Shown here: piece after piece, positions 16,732 to 24,727 of the stretch
Layout: each line of letters opens with the position of its first letter
How positions within the stretch are numbered: the first letter of the stretch is position 1
Assembly (NCBI RefSeq): GCF_002245895.1
Contig: NZ_NPJZ01000001.1
Span: 2,888,501 to 2,952,500 of the forward strand
DNA: 64,000 nucleotides
Origin: Rhodococcus sp. OK302
GTDB taxonomy: Bacteria > Actinomycetota > Actinomycetes > Mycobacteriales > Mycobacteriaceae
Direction: 5' to 3'
The notes under the pieces: model-generated
The model's database searches: none
What the model was told of the DNA's origin: nothing
What the model saw: the letters and a program-made list of their open reading frames with translations, nothing else
Position numbers and translations under genes: made by a program

Positions 16732-17537
16732 GACAGCTCCTCCCGGACCTCTTGCGCCAGTAGTGCCGTCATCGCGCAGCGCCAGGATGCACTGCCGTGG
16801 ACGTCCGTGAAGTAGGCGTCGGCCGGAATCCGACGAGCCAGTGCGTCAGCCATGTCCGTCTCGTTCGGATGTTCGGTAAACCGCAGCACGTACGGCCTCC
16901 GGGTTGACGCCGTGACAGCGAGGGTGAAACCGTCTGTGCCCCTTCGTCCGGCAATCAGAACAGACGAGCGCCCGAGCGCTGTGGGTGCGAGCTTGCGAAT
17001 AGAAGTACGGGCGGATAATGCGTGCGTGGGAAGCGCGATACTGCGAATGATCTCGCCGACACCGAGCGCGTTGATGCCGTTGTCGATCACGAAATCTGTA
17101 ATCGGTATTCGATATTCGCTCCCGTCGGGCCTCCAGATCGTCAGGTCGGCGTCGAGTGTCGCGGCCATCGTCGTCATGGCGCCGGCGGGAAAGGCGAGCG
17201 CGATATTTCCGCCGACTGTGGCGTACCGCAACACTTTCCATGATGCGAGCAGCGCGTCGGCGCAGTTCTGGAACAGTGGAGTCGCGCGGAACGAGGCCGG
17301 CAGTTGGGCTCGGCACAATTCCTCGATGGTGCATGTGGCCGCAATCTCGACGCCTCGATCGGTGACGGTGATCGGCTCCCAGCCGAGCCCGGCAAGGTCG
17401 ACGAGTGCGCTCAGCTGAGGTTGTGGCTCGGAGTACAACCACGTACCGCCGCCGATGAATCCGATCCCCGGCGCGGGCGCCGGAAGGTCCGCCCGAGTCC
17501 GGGGAACCAGGACATGATCGATTGTGTGCAGGTCCAC
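16728..17537 (-). CDS. FAD-binding subunit of the molybdenum hydroxylase
   Basis: A 269-residue FAD-domain protein of the CoxM/XdhB type that passes electrons from the Fe-S centres to the final acceptor. Motifs seen are the FAD-binding GFIGGGTWLY near residue 28 and the second-site ATVGGNIALAFPAG near residue 130. GTG 17537 is preferred: it is seven bases after the deaminase stop, while the earlier in-frame ATG at 17612 would overlap the deaminase by 68 bases. Its stop overlaps the start of the Fe-S/Mo gene, as expected for subunits made together. Confidence 0.85.
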   Translation of the reverse strand: MDLHTIDHVLVPRTRADLPAPAPGIGFIGGGTWLYSEPQPQLSALVDLAGLGWEPITVTDRGVEIAATCTIEELCRAQLPASFRATPLFQNCADALLASWKVLRYATVGGNIALAFPAGAMTTMAATLDADLTIWRPDGSEYRIPITDFVIDNGINALGVGEIIRSIALPTHALSARTSIRKLAPTALGRSSVLIAGRRGTDGFTLAVTASTRRPYVLRFTEHPNETDMADALARRIPADAYFTDVHGSASWRCAMTALLAQEVREELS

Positions 17538-17544
17538 CGCGAGG

Positions 17545-18900
17545 TCACCCGGCCTTTCGCACCAGCGCGAGGTGAGCGCGAGCGACGTCCGATGCGACGA
17601 CGTCCTCGTCAACCGTGGTTACCCGATCATCGGCCACCACAACCTCGCCGTTCACCATCAACAGTGTCAGGGGCGGGGTGGAGCCCAGTACCAATGCGGC
17701 CACCGGGTCGGTGATTCCGGCGTGAGCGATCGTAGTCAGATTCCACACTGCGAGATCCGCCAACTTACCCACCTCCAGTGATCCGATCTCGTTTTCGCGG
17801 CCGAGAACCCGTGCGCCGCCGATGGTCCCGAGTTCCAGTGCTTTCCGGACCGTCATCGCCTGCGGACCACCGCGTGACCGGGCGAAGAGGAGGGCATGGC
17901 GTGATTCCTCGACGAGACTGCACGCCTCATTGCTGGCTGCGCCGTCGACCCCCAGTCCGATCGTGACACCGGCACCGAGAAGCTCTTGCGTGCGGGCAAT
18001 GCCGGCGCCGAGTCGGGCATTGGACGTCGGGCAGTGTGCCGCAGCGGTTCCCGTCCGTGACATGGTCTCGATTGCGGCGTCGTCGAGATGAACGGCGTGC
18101 GCGAACCACACATCCGGCCCCAGCCAGCCGACGCGTTCCATGTATTCCATCGGAGTGCCGCCGAACTGTTCGCGGCAGAACTCCAACTCGTCAACTGTTT
18201 CCGCGAGGTGAGTGTGCATCCGGACCCCGGCAGTACGGGCCAATGTCGCAGACTCGCGGAGTAGAGCCTCCGTGACCGAGAACGGGGAGCAGGGCGCCAC
18301 AGCGATCTGCAGCATCGATCCGGGACTCGGGTCGTGCCAGCGATCGATGACGGCCTGGGTTCCGGTCAGGATGTCGTCGAGTTCTTCCACGACGTGATCG
18401 GGTGGCAATCCGCCTGAACTCTGCCCGAGGTCCATCGATCCGCGCGTCGGATGGAACCGCAGGCCGACTTGTGCTGCGGCGGTGATCTCCGCTTCGAACA
18501 CGTCTCCCGCGTCGCGAGGGACCACGTAGTGGTGATCCGTGGTGGTGGTGCAGCCCGTCTTTGCCAACCAGGCGAGTCCGCCCGTCGCGGCAGTGTGTAC
18601 GGCGTCGGCGTCTATGCCCGCCCAGACCGGATACAGAGTGGTCAGCCACTCGAAGAGCGTCGAATCGGCAGCCAGACCGCGAGTGATCCACTGGTACAGA
18701 TGGTGGTGGGTGTTCACCAGTCCCGGTGTGATCAGGCATCCGCGGGCGTCGATGACTGTAGCTCCGGGAAACTCCGGTGCCGGTCCGGCGCCGAGCGCGG
18801 TGATCGTGTTGCCGGCCACTGCCACGTATCCGTTGGTGAACTCGGTACCCGCGCCGTCGATTGTGGCGATGTGGGCGTCCTTGATGACGTAGTCGGTCAT
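17545..18900 (-). CDS. 8-oxoguanine deaminase or related purine amidohydrolase
   Basis: A 451-residue amidohydrolase of the ATZ/TRZ class. Metal ligands are seen in NTHHHLYQ (His65, His67) and further down in MHTHLAET and the AHAVHLDD region; LGVDGAASN carries the catalytic Asp. This sequence type, with HHHLYQ, resembles 8-oxoguanine deaminases, which make urate directly; guanine deamination to xanthine is the alternative. Both products feed this operon (urate to uricase, xanthine to the hydroxylase). ATG 18900 overlaps the uricase stop (ATGA), which decides the start. Confidence 0.8.
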   Translation of the reverse strand: MTDYVIKDAHIATIDGAGTEFTNGYVAVAGNTITALGAGPAPEFPGATVIDARGCLITPGLVNTHHHLYQWITRGLAADSTLFEWLTTLYPVWAGIDADAVHTAATGGLAWLAKTGCTTTTDHHYVVPRDAGDVFEAEITAAAQVGLRFHPTRGSMDLGQSSGGLPPDHVVEELDDILTGTQAVIDRWHDPSPGSMLQIAVAPCSPFSVTEALLRESATLARTAGVRMHTHLAETVDELEFCREQFGGTPMEYMERVGWLGPDVWFAHAVHLDDAAIETMSRTGTAAAHCPTSNARLGAGIARTQELLGAGVTIGLGVDGAASNEACSLVEESRHALLFARSRGGPQAMTVRKALELGTIGGARVLGRENEIGSLEVGKLADLAVWNLTTIAHAGITDPVAALVLGSTPPLTLLMVNGEVVVADDRVTTVDEDVVASDVARAHLALVRKAG

Positions 18901-19829
18901 GACAGCCAGCCTGAAAATGGTGTCCACGAAGGACCGGCATCGGGTGCGTCGGAGCGACTGACCGCTGCCTGGATCAGCCCGTACGGCCGATCTGCGGCCG
19001 CAAAGACCTCGTTGTTGTTCTCGACCCCGAAACGATCCAGAGCGTAGTCGAAATGGTGTTTGTTGGGTGCAGAGAGGCGGACCTCGGCAATAATCGGGAA
19101 CTCCTCCAGGATTGCCTTAGCGATCTGGAACAGCGTCTGCTGCAACGCAAGTGAGTGAACTGTCGCGAACTGCTTGACGATCTGTGCCTTGACGCCCACG
19201 TAGACCGACTCCCAGTCGACGTCTGTCCCGACGAACCGCCACTGCGCGACCAGAGCGGTGGCCAGGACACGGTCGTCGGTGGGTTCGAGAACCGTGTACG
19301 GATCCTGAAGGAACCCGGTGAACTCGCTGCCACTCGACTTGAGCAGCACCAAGTCCTTCAGGCCTCCGATCACCCAGGTTCCGGTGTTGTCCTGGGTGAT
19401 CGACGCGGTCCGCACTTCCTGACCCTTGCGGACCCAGGTGTGATCGTGCCCGGTGCCGTCGACAATCGCACGCTCCCAGGCGTATTCCTCGATCTCGATC
19501 CGGGCACCCGTGACGGGTTCGATGTCGTCGACAAAATGGGCGGCAAGTTCGAGTCCGTACGACTCGATCGAGATCAGGCCCTTCTCCTTGGCATAGGCGT
19601 ACGCCGTTTGCTTCTGGGAGTCGGTGGGGAGCACCGCGGATTGGTCGCCGGTGAGGTACGCGTCGGCGAAATCGCCTCGGAGACAAGTGGAGACGTTCAC
19701 ATCGTGAATCTCGTGGCGGGGTGTGTCGCGGTAGATTCGGACGACACGATTCTCGGCCTTGCCGTACTGATGCCCGGTAAGTTCGATCGATCCGGAGAGC
19801 GGCGCCGCGGTCGGGTTCTGGTTGCTCAC
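18897..19829 (-). CDS. Urate oxidase (uricase)
   Basis: A 310-residue cofactor-free uricase that oxidises urate with O2 to 5-hydroxyisourate and H2O2. The family features are present: tandem T-fold domains, YGKAENRVVRIYRD near the N-terminus, LKSSGSEFTGFLQDPYT in the middle and APNKHHFDYALDRFG near the C-terminus. GTG 19829 (protein MSNQNPTAAP) gives the usual length and lies eight bases after the hydroxyisourate hydrolase stop; the frame stays open far upstream but would cover that gene. The next two enzymes of the route are encoded just before it. Confidence 0.92.
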   Translation of the reverse strand: MSNQNPTAAPLSGSIELTGHQYGKAENRVVRIYRDTPRHEIHDVNVSTCLRGDFADAYLTGDQSAVLPTDSQKQTAYAYAKEKGLISIESYGLELAAHFVDDIEPVTGARIEIEEYAWERAIVDGTGHDHTWVRKGQEVRTASITQDNTGTWVIGGLKDLVLLKSSGSEFTGFLQDPYTVLEPTDDRVLATALVAQWRFVGTDVDWESVYVGVKAQIVKQFATVHSLALQQTLFQIAKAILEEFPIIAEVRLSAPNKHHFDYALDRFGVENNNEVFAAADRPYGLIQAAVSRSDAPDAGPSWTPFSGWLS

Positions 19830-19837
19830 TGTAGTTT

Positions 19838-20167
19838 TCAGCTCCCGCGATAGGTGGAGTAGGCAAAGGGGGACAGCAACAGTGGGACGTGATAGGTGCG
19901 TACCGCGTCGTCTACCCGGAAGGTGACAGTCACTTCCGGGTAGAAATTTTCCTGTCCGGTCTGCTCGAAATACGCTCCGGTGTCGAAGATCAGGTGATAG
20001 TTGCCCGCTGTCAGGCCGTCGGGGGCAAGTTCGGCGATCCGGCCGTCGGAGTCGGTGTGGGCACGTGAAATGGACGCTCCGTCTGCGCCGCACAGTTGGA
20101 CGCTGACTCCCGCTGCCGGCGTGCCGGTGGTGGAATCGAGAACGTGCGTGCTCAATACCTTGCTCAT
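19838..20167 (-). CDS. hiuH: 5-hydroxyisourate hydrolase
   Basis: A 109-residue transthyretin-like enzyme that hydrolyses 5-hydroxyisourate, the unstable uricase product, to OHCU. His8 in LSTHVLDSTTG, the Arg/His region EVTVTF...YHVPLLLSP and the C-terminal signature YRGS are all present, which separates it from true transthyretins. ATG 20167 overlaps the stop of the OHCU decarboxylase gene (ATGA), so the two are translationally coupled. Confidence 0.94.
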   Translation of the reverse strand: MSKVLSTHVLDSTTGTPAAGVSVQLCGADGASISRAHTDSDGRIAELAPDGLTAGNYHLIFDTGAYFEQTGQENFYPEVTVTFRVDDAVRTYHVPLLLSPFAYSTYRGS

Positions 20168-20682
20168 GGGGTCTCTCCCGGTAGCGCGTCGATCAGACGG
20201 GTGAGTCTGATGCGATTGATTGCAGCCAACTCCGTTCGTAGCACGGAACGCTCCGTGGCGGGGTCGTTTTCGAGACGCTCGAGAAGTATGTTCAGGAGTT
20301 CCGACCCTGACCGGCCACTTGCGCACACCAGATAAACGTGTGAGAACTTGTCCTCGTACTCCGCATTCTTGATGCGCAATTGGGCCAGCACCTGTTCGGA
20401 TGCCGTAGACACGAGCGTCTGCTCCGTGGTGGAGGATGCACTGTCGGTGCGCTCACCGATGCGCGGATGCCCCGCCAGTGCCTCGTCGATCTCGGATTCG
20501 GGAAGGCCGCGCAGCACGGAATCCGCAGTATCGAACAAGACGTCGATGTTCGGGTAGGGACGGGCCGCTGCCACAGCCGACGCCCAAGCCGAGGAATGGC
20601 AGCATTCGAGCAGCGCCTTCAGCGCAGACTGATCCGCGAGGGCGTTGAATGCATCGAGTCCACTGGAATTCCATGCCGGCAT
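20164..20682 (-). CDS. 2-oxo-4-hydroxy-4-carboxy-5-ureidoimidazoline (OHCU) decarboxylase
   Basis: A 172-residue all-helical protein that decarboxylates OHCU to S-allantoin, finishing urate breakdown. The catalytic His is in AGHPRIGER (His71 or so) and FSHVYLVCASGRS matches the second family motif. ATG 20682 (MPAWNSSG) is chosen for the family length; an in-frame ATG 45 bases upstream would extend it. It is the first gene of the six-gene purine operon, which is divergent from the phosphatase gene. Confidence 0.9.
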   Translation of the reverse strand: MPAWNSSGLDAFNALADQSALKALLECCHSSAWASAVAAARPYPNIDVLFDTADSVLRGLPESEIDEALAGHPRIGERTDSASSTTEQTLVSTASEQVLAQLRIKNAEYEDKFSHVYLVCASGRSGSELLNILLERLENDPATERSVLRTELAAINRIRLTRLIDALPGETP

Positions 20683-20786
20683 GACCACAGCATTACCTGA
20701 CCATGTTTCGGAGCGGTAGCGCAGCAATTACGGAAGATGAAGCATCTGGATCTTCTTGTTCATTGACGGTCGGTATCTTCGTAGAC

Positions 20787-21587
20787 ATGACTGATACTCC
20801 GAAATTGCCATCCGTCGTGCCGTCCCTGGCAAACCTGCGCGATATCGGGGGACCGGAGTCGCGGTTCGGCGGTTCGGTACGAACCGGTGCGGTGTTCCGC
20901 TCGACGGACCTTGCTTCGTTGACAGAGGCGGGCGAGCAGACGCTCGCGGAGCTGGCCATCACCACGATCTACGACCTGCGCACAGCGTCGGAGCGTGAAA
21001 CTGCGCCCGACCGGATTCCCGCCGGAATTCGCGAACTCGGTCTGGACGTATTGGCGGACAAGGAATATCGGGCGATTCCCGCTCAGATGCAGGAGATGAT
21101 CGCCAACCCTCGAGCAGCTACCGAACTGCTGGGAACCGGCCAGGCGCTCGAGTACTTTCAGGGCAGCTACCGCGATTTCGTGACGCTACCCAGCGCTGTC
21201 TCGTCGTACCGGCAACTGTTCCTGGATTTGGCGCAACCTACCAGCGCGCCGGCACTGATCCACTGCACGACCGGCAAAGACCGGACAGGGTGGGCGGCCG
21301 CCGCACTCCTACTGTTCCTCGGCGCCTCGGAAGACGCGGTGTTCGAGGACTACCTGCTGACCAACACGATCCTGCTCCCGATGTTCGCGCCACTCTTCGA
21401 GCGGTTTGCCGCTCAGGGCGGCGATCCGTCACTCCTCGAAGGGGTTCTGGGTGTGCGCCGGGAATACCTCGAGGCTTCACTCGCCGAACTCGAATCGGTG
21501 CACGGCTCCATCGACGCCTATTTCACGGACGGATTGAAGATCGACGAACAGACGCAGACTCGGTTGCGGGACAACCTGATCGGCTAG
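20787..21587 (+). CDS. Tyrosine/lipid phosphatase of the PtpB type
   Basis: A 266-residue phosphatase of the DSP-like PtpB family (M. tuberculosis PtpB, Listeria LipA). The N-terminal LANLRDIGG motif and the P-loop HCTTGKDRTG with nucleophile Cys160 and Arg166 are seen; the Lys after CxxG is typical of family members that also act on phosphoinositides. No signal peptide. ATG 20787 follows a TATCTT box by seven bases, predicting a leaderless transcript, and gives the family length. Its stop shares a CTAG tetramer with the stop of the convergent VanZ-like gene. Confidence 0.88.
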   Translation: MTDTPKLPSVVPSLANLRDIGGPESRFGGSVRTGAVFRSTDLASLTEAGEQTLAELAITTIYDLRTASERETAPDRIPAGIRELGLDVLADKEYRAIPAQMQEMIANPRAATELLGTGQALEYFQGSYRDFVTLPSAVSSYRQLFLDLAQPTSAPALIHCTTGKDRTGWAAAALLLFLGASEDAVFEDYLLTNTILLPMFAPLFERFAAQGGDPSLLEGVLGVRREYLEASLAELESVHGSIDAYFTDGLKIDEQTQTRLRDNLIG

Positions 21588-21934
21588 TTCACCGGGGTGC
21601 GAGCGCGCCGCCGACTGAGCAGGGCAACTATCCCGATTCCGATCGCGATACCGACCAGATCGGCGGCGCCGTCCCAGATCGAACCCGAACGTGAAATCGG
21701 CAGCACGCCCTGCAGGACTTCGGATACCGCGGCAAAGGCGATCAGCCAGAGCGCCGTGAGCCACCACGGGATTCGGGCGTGCAGTGATGTCATCGCCAGG
21801 ACGACGAACATCAAGGTGTGCGTGACCTTGTCGCTGTTTTCCGGTCCCGACGGCACCGTGGAACCGGGGGAGAACAGCATGATCAAGGCAATGACCACGG
21901 CGATGGCGAGTGGCCAGTATCGGTTATTTTTCAC
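21584..21934 (-). CDS. VanZ-like membrane protein
   Basis: A 116-residue VanZ-family protein with about four membrane helices. Family features are the SDKVTHTLMFVVLA segment (Asp and His before helix 2), the SEVLQGVLPISRSGS motif and WDGAADLVGIAIG. The function of small VanZ-like proteins is not settled; the original VanZ gives low-level teicoplanin resistance. GTG 21934 overlaps the upstream gene stop (GTGA) and is the third gene of a tight operon. Confidence 0.85.
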   Translation of the reverse strand: MKNNRYWPLAIAVVIALIMLFSPGSTVPSGPENSDKVTHTLMFVVLAMTSLHARIPWWLTALWLIAFAAVSEVLQGVLPISRSGSIWDGAADLVGIAIGIGIVALLSRRRARTPVN

Positions 21935-22272
21935 GCGTGAGTCACAGTCAGTTCGAGGGCGCCTTCGGCAAACCGAGTGACGGCAGCGGAGGCGGTGGCG
22001 AGGGCTTCGTCGTGGCCGGCTCTCGCCCAACCGCTGAGAATGCCCGTGCTGCCTTCAGGCGTGAGAAGTACCTCCGCGAGGAGTTCCCCGGTATTCGGCT
22101 GGCACACTGCCCACGAGTAGACGCTGTTCTCAGCCCACTGAGATGCCCGGAGCCCGACGTAACCCGGGTCGGTGATCCCACCGTCGGCCAGGGCCGGCCG
22201 GTCGTCTACACGCTCGTCTGCGCGCAGGGCACGGAGGTACCAACCCCCGGCGTTGATCTCGATCGGATCCAT
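21931..22272 (-). CDS. Short protein resembling the N-terminal half of a GNAT acetyltransferase
   Basis: A 113-residue protein. The beginning (WYLRALRADERVDDRPAL) and the later SVYSWAVCQPNTGELLAEV resemble the first strands of RimJ/RimL-type GNAT enzymes. The acetyl-CoA-binding motif A (R/Q-x-x-G-x-G/A) is missing and the protein stops where that half would begin, so it is probably not a working acetyltransferase. It keeps an open frame and tight overlaps on both sides, so it is likely expressed. Function unknown. Confidence 0.6.
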   Translation of the reverse strand: MDPIEINAGGWYLRALRADERVDDRPALADGGITDPGYVGLRASQWAENSVYSWAVCQPNTGELLAEVLLTPEGSTGILSGWARAGHDEALATASAAVTRFAEGALELTVTHA

Positions 22273-22275
22273 TGG

Positions 22276-22704
22276 CTACGTGTTCCCGTCATCTCGAGAC
22301 CGGCGGCGGTTCTTCTTACGTTCTCGGTCGGTTCCGAACAGGAGCGCGCCGGCCAACGGAATAGCCAGGAACCACAGCCAGGTCCCGGTCACGAAGAACA
22401 AGATGACTGCCAGAATCGGGATGACGGCCATGATGCGGCCGGACCAGTCGGGACTGAACTCTCGCGCCGGCGGCGAGGTAGCAGGAACCGTCGACATCGG
22501 AGCTGTCCCCGGCGCCTGGTAATTCCCGGGTAGGTCGGCGAAGACCGGTACGAGTTCGCTGCGAGTTGTTGCAGCCGTGACGATTCCGCTGCGCTCGTCG
22601 AATTCCGAGACGGTGAGGCGACCGGCGGCAAAGTGCTCGCTCAGTAGCGACAGTGCCTGCTCGCGTTCGGTGGTACCGATACGAATGTCGGGAACGTCAG
22701 CCAT
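22276..22704 (-). CDS. DUF1707 (SHOCT-like) membrane protein
   Basis: A 142-residue protein with an N-terminal DUF1707 domain (residues 6-60, RIGTTEREQALSLLSEHFAAGRL), common in actinobacteria as a small helical interaction domain, then a Pro-rich linker, two adjacent membrane helices (about 92-125) and a basic tail ending near the cytoplasm. ATG 22704 follows TAGTCT (22712-22717) by seven bases, so the operon DUF1707, GNAT-like, VanZ-like probably starts with a leaderless mRNA. Function unknown. Confidence 0.82.
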   Translation of the reverse strand: MADVPDIRIGTTEREQALSLLSEHFAAGRLTVSEFDERSGIVTAATTRSELVPVFADLPGNYQAPGTAPMSTVPATSPPAREFSPDWSGRIMAVIPILAVILFFVTGTWLWFLAIPLAGALLFGTDRERKKNRRRSRDDGNT

Positions 22705-22711
22705 GAGTTAC

Positions 22712-22717
22712 AGACTA
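22712..22717 (-). promoter_or_regulatory. -10 box, leaderless DUF1707 operon
   Basis: TAGTCT on the minus strand, seven bases before the ATG at 22704. No good -35 box is seen, and the accA3 hairpin occupies that position. Confidence 0.45.
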
Positions 22718-22731
22718 CTGGCCGGAAACGA

Positions 22732-22777
22732 CTGTGCGCCCTGCCGGTAGTTCATTGACTACCGACAGGGCGCACAG
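22732..22777. terminator. Strong inverted repeat after accA3
   Basis: CTGTGCGCCCTG (22732-22743) pairs with CAGGGCGCACAG (22766-22777), and CGGTAGT (22745-22751) with ACTACCG (22758-22764), leaving a six-base loop and one mismatch: a 19-bp stem. It begins about 10 bases after the accA3 stop and should end that transcript. A T-run (22784-22789) lies on the plus-strand side only, so for accA3 it works as a hairpin without a U-tract. Confidence 0.8.
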
Positions 22778-22787
22778 TGCGAATTTT

Positions 22788-24584
22788 TTACTTCAGTTCT
22801 GCGAGAACCGTGCCCTGAGTGATGGCAGCGCCGGCTTCGACAGTCAGACCGGTGACGATACCGGCCTTGTGTGCGTTGACCGGGTTTTCCATCTTCATGG
22901 CCTCGAGGACTGCGATGAGGTCGCCTTCGGCAACTTCCTGGCCCTCGATGACAGCGACCTTGACGACGGTGCCCTGCATCGGAGCGGTGACGGCGTCACC
23001 GGATGCTGCGCCTGCACCTGCGCCGCCGCGCTTGCGTGCCTTCGGCTTCTTGCGGATGACACCGGACGGTGCGCCGCCGCCGTTACCGAGCGAGAACTGA
23101 CCGGGCAGGGAAACCTCGACGCGACGTCCACCGACCTCGACGACGACGTTCTGACGCGGCAGAGCCTCGTCCTCGTCGTCGGCCGGGACACCGGCGCCGG
23201 CCCACGGCTCGATGGTGTTTTCCCAGTCCGTTTCGATCCACTTGGTGTAGATGTCGAACGACGTGCCGTCGCCGACGAATGCCGGGTTCTCGACAATGTG
23301 GCGGTGGAACGGCAGAACCGTTGCGAGGCCGTCGATCTCGAACTCGGCCAATGCACGCGACGCACGCTGGAGAGCTTCTTCACGCGTTGCACCGGTGACG
23401 ATGAGCTTGGCGAGCATGGAGTCGAACTGGCCGCCGATGACGTCGCCGGCGACAACACCGGAGTCGACGCGCACGCCGGGGCCCGAGGGCTCACGGTAAA
23501 CGGTGACGGGGCCCGGAGCCGGCATGAAACCGCGGCCGGCGTCTTCGCCGTTGATGCGGAACTCGAAGGAGTGTCCACGCGGGGTGGGATCTTCCTTGAT
23601 GGAAAGCTCTTCGCCGTTGGCGATGAGGAACTGCTGACGCACCAGGTCGATACCGGCGGTCTCCTCGGTGACGGGGTGCTCGACCTGCAGGCGCGTGTTG
23701 ACCTCGAGGAAGGAGACGGTGTCGCCCTGAACCAGGTACTCGACCGTGCCGGCGCCGTAGTAGCCGGCTTCCTTGCAGATGGCCTTCGCGGATGCATGGA
23801 TACGGGCGCGCTGGTCGTCCGTCAGGAACGGTGCCGGTGCTTCTTCGACGAGCTTCTGGAAACGACGCTGCAGCGAGCAGTCACGGGTACCCGCGACGAC
23901 GACGTTGCCGTGCTGATCGGCGATGACCTGAGCTTCGACGTGGCGTGCCTTGTCGAGGTACTGCTCGACGAAGCACTCGCCGCGACCGAACGCTGCGATG
24001 GCCTCACGAGTAGCGGACTCGAACAGCTCCGGGATTTCTTCGATGGTCTGCGCGACCTTCATGCCGCGTCCACCGCCGCCGAATGCTGCCTTGATGGCGA
24101 CCGGAACGCCGAACTCCTTGGCGAACGCGACGATCTCGTCGGCGTTCTTGACGGGGTCCTTGGTGCCGGCTGCCATCGGAGCCTTTGCACGCTCGGCGAT
24201 GTGGCGGGCCGTGACCTTGTCGCCGAGGTCGCGGATGGACTGCGGCGACGGGCCGATCCAGATCAGGTTCGCGTCGATGACGGCCTGGGCGAAGTCGGCG
24301 TTCTCCGAGAGGAAGCCGTAGCCGGGGTGGATTGCGTCGGCGCCGGACTTACGGGCGGCGTCGAGGATCTTGTCGAATACGAGGTAGGACTCGGCGGACG
24401 TCTGTCCACCGAGGGCGAATGCCTCGTCTGCGAGCTTTACGAACTGCGCGTCGGCGTCGGGTTCGGCGTAGACAGCGACGCTGCCGTAGCCGGCGTCCTT
24501 GGCTGCCCGAATGACCCGTACCGCGATCTCACCGCGGTTCGCGACAAGCACCTTCGTAATGTGCGCGCTGGCATGACTGGGCAC
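22788..24584 (-). CDS. accA3: Acyl-CoA carboxylase alpha subunit (biotin carboxylase plus biotin carrier)
   Basis: A 598-residue subunit that carboxylates biotin with ATP and bicarbonate and carries it to AccD partners to make malonyl-CoA or methylmalonyl-CoA for fatty, methyl-branched and mycolic acids. The N-terminal ATP-grasp biotin carboxylase ([39 protein letters not shown]) is followed by the carrier domain with biotinyl Lys564 in [12 protein letters not shown] 24584 has AGGAGG four bases before it and matches the mycobacterial start; ATG 24605 is possible. A strong hairpin follows the gene. Confidence 0.95.
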   Translation of the reverse strand: MPSHASAHITKVLVANRGEIAVRVIRAAKDAGYGSVAVYAEPDADAQFVKLADEAFALGGQTSAESYLVFDKILDAARKSGADAIHPGYGFLSENADFAQAVIDANLIWIGPSPQSIRDLGDKVTARHIAERAKAPMAAGTKDPVKNADEIVAFAKEFGVPVAIKAAFGGGGRGMKVAQTIEEIPELFESATREAIAAFGRGECFVEQYLDKARHVEAQVIADQHGNVVVAGTRDCSLQRRFQKLVEEAPAPFLTDDQRARIHASAKAICKEAGYYGAGTVEYLVQGDTVSFLEVNTRLQVEHPVTEETAGIDLVRQQFLIANGEELSIKEDPTPRGHSFEFRINGEDAGRGFMPAPGPVTVYREPSGPGVRVDSGVVAGDVIGGQFDSMLAKLIVTGATREEALQRASRALAEFEIDGLATVLPFHRHIVENPAFVGDGTSFDIYTKWIETDWENTIEPWAGAGVPADDEDEALPRQNVVVEVGGRRVEVSLPGQFSLGNGGGAPSGVIRKKPKARKRGGAGAGAASGDAVTAPMQGTVVKVAVIEGQEVAEGDLIAVLEAMKMENPVNAHKAGIVTGLTVEAGAAITQGTVLAELK

Positions 24585-24588
24585 TGAG

Positions 24589-24594
24589 CCTCCT
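24589..24594 (-). promoter_or_regulatory. Ribosome binding site that sets the accA3 start
   Basis: AGGAGG on the minus strand lies four bases before GTG 24584. It falls inside the longer reading frame from ATG 24605, so it argues for the GTG. Confidence 0.6.
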
Positions 24595-24727
24595 GTGGTT
24601 CGCATTGTCTTTATCTCCGCGGTGTATTCCTCTGGGATTTCACCATCGGTGGATTACTGGCATCGCTTCGGAGTGTATTCATGGCTGTGATGCAGGTTGT
24701 AACCGGATCGGAATAGCCCGGTACGAC

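Noticed and set aside
17537..17612. Longer FAD-subunit start at ATG 17612
   Set aside because: It would overlap the deaminase by 68 bases; the GTG at 17537 fits the operon spacing and family N-terminus.
20683..20786. TTGACG at 20763 as the -35 box of the phosphatase gene
   Set aside because: A 17-base spacer would place the -10 box on the start codon; TATCTT at 20774 is the better -10 and TTGACG is too close to it.
22734..24587. 617-codon open frame on the plus strand opposite accA3
   Set aside because: It mirrors accA3 codon by codon, has no family resemblance and is Asp/Val/Gly-rich as expected of an antisense frame in GC-rich DNA.
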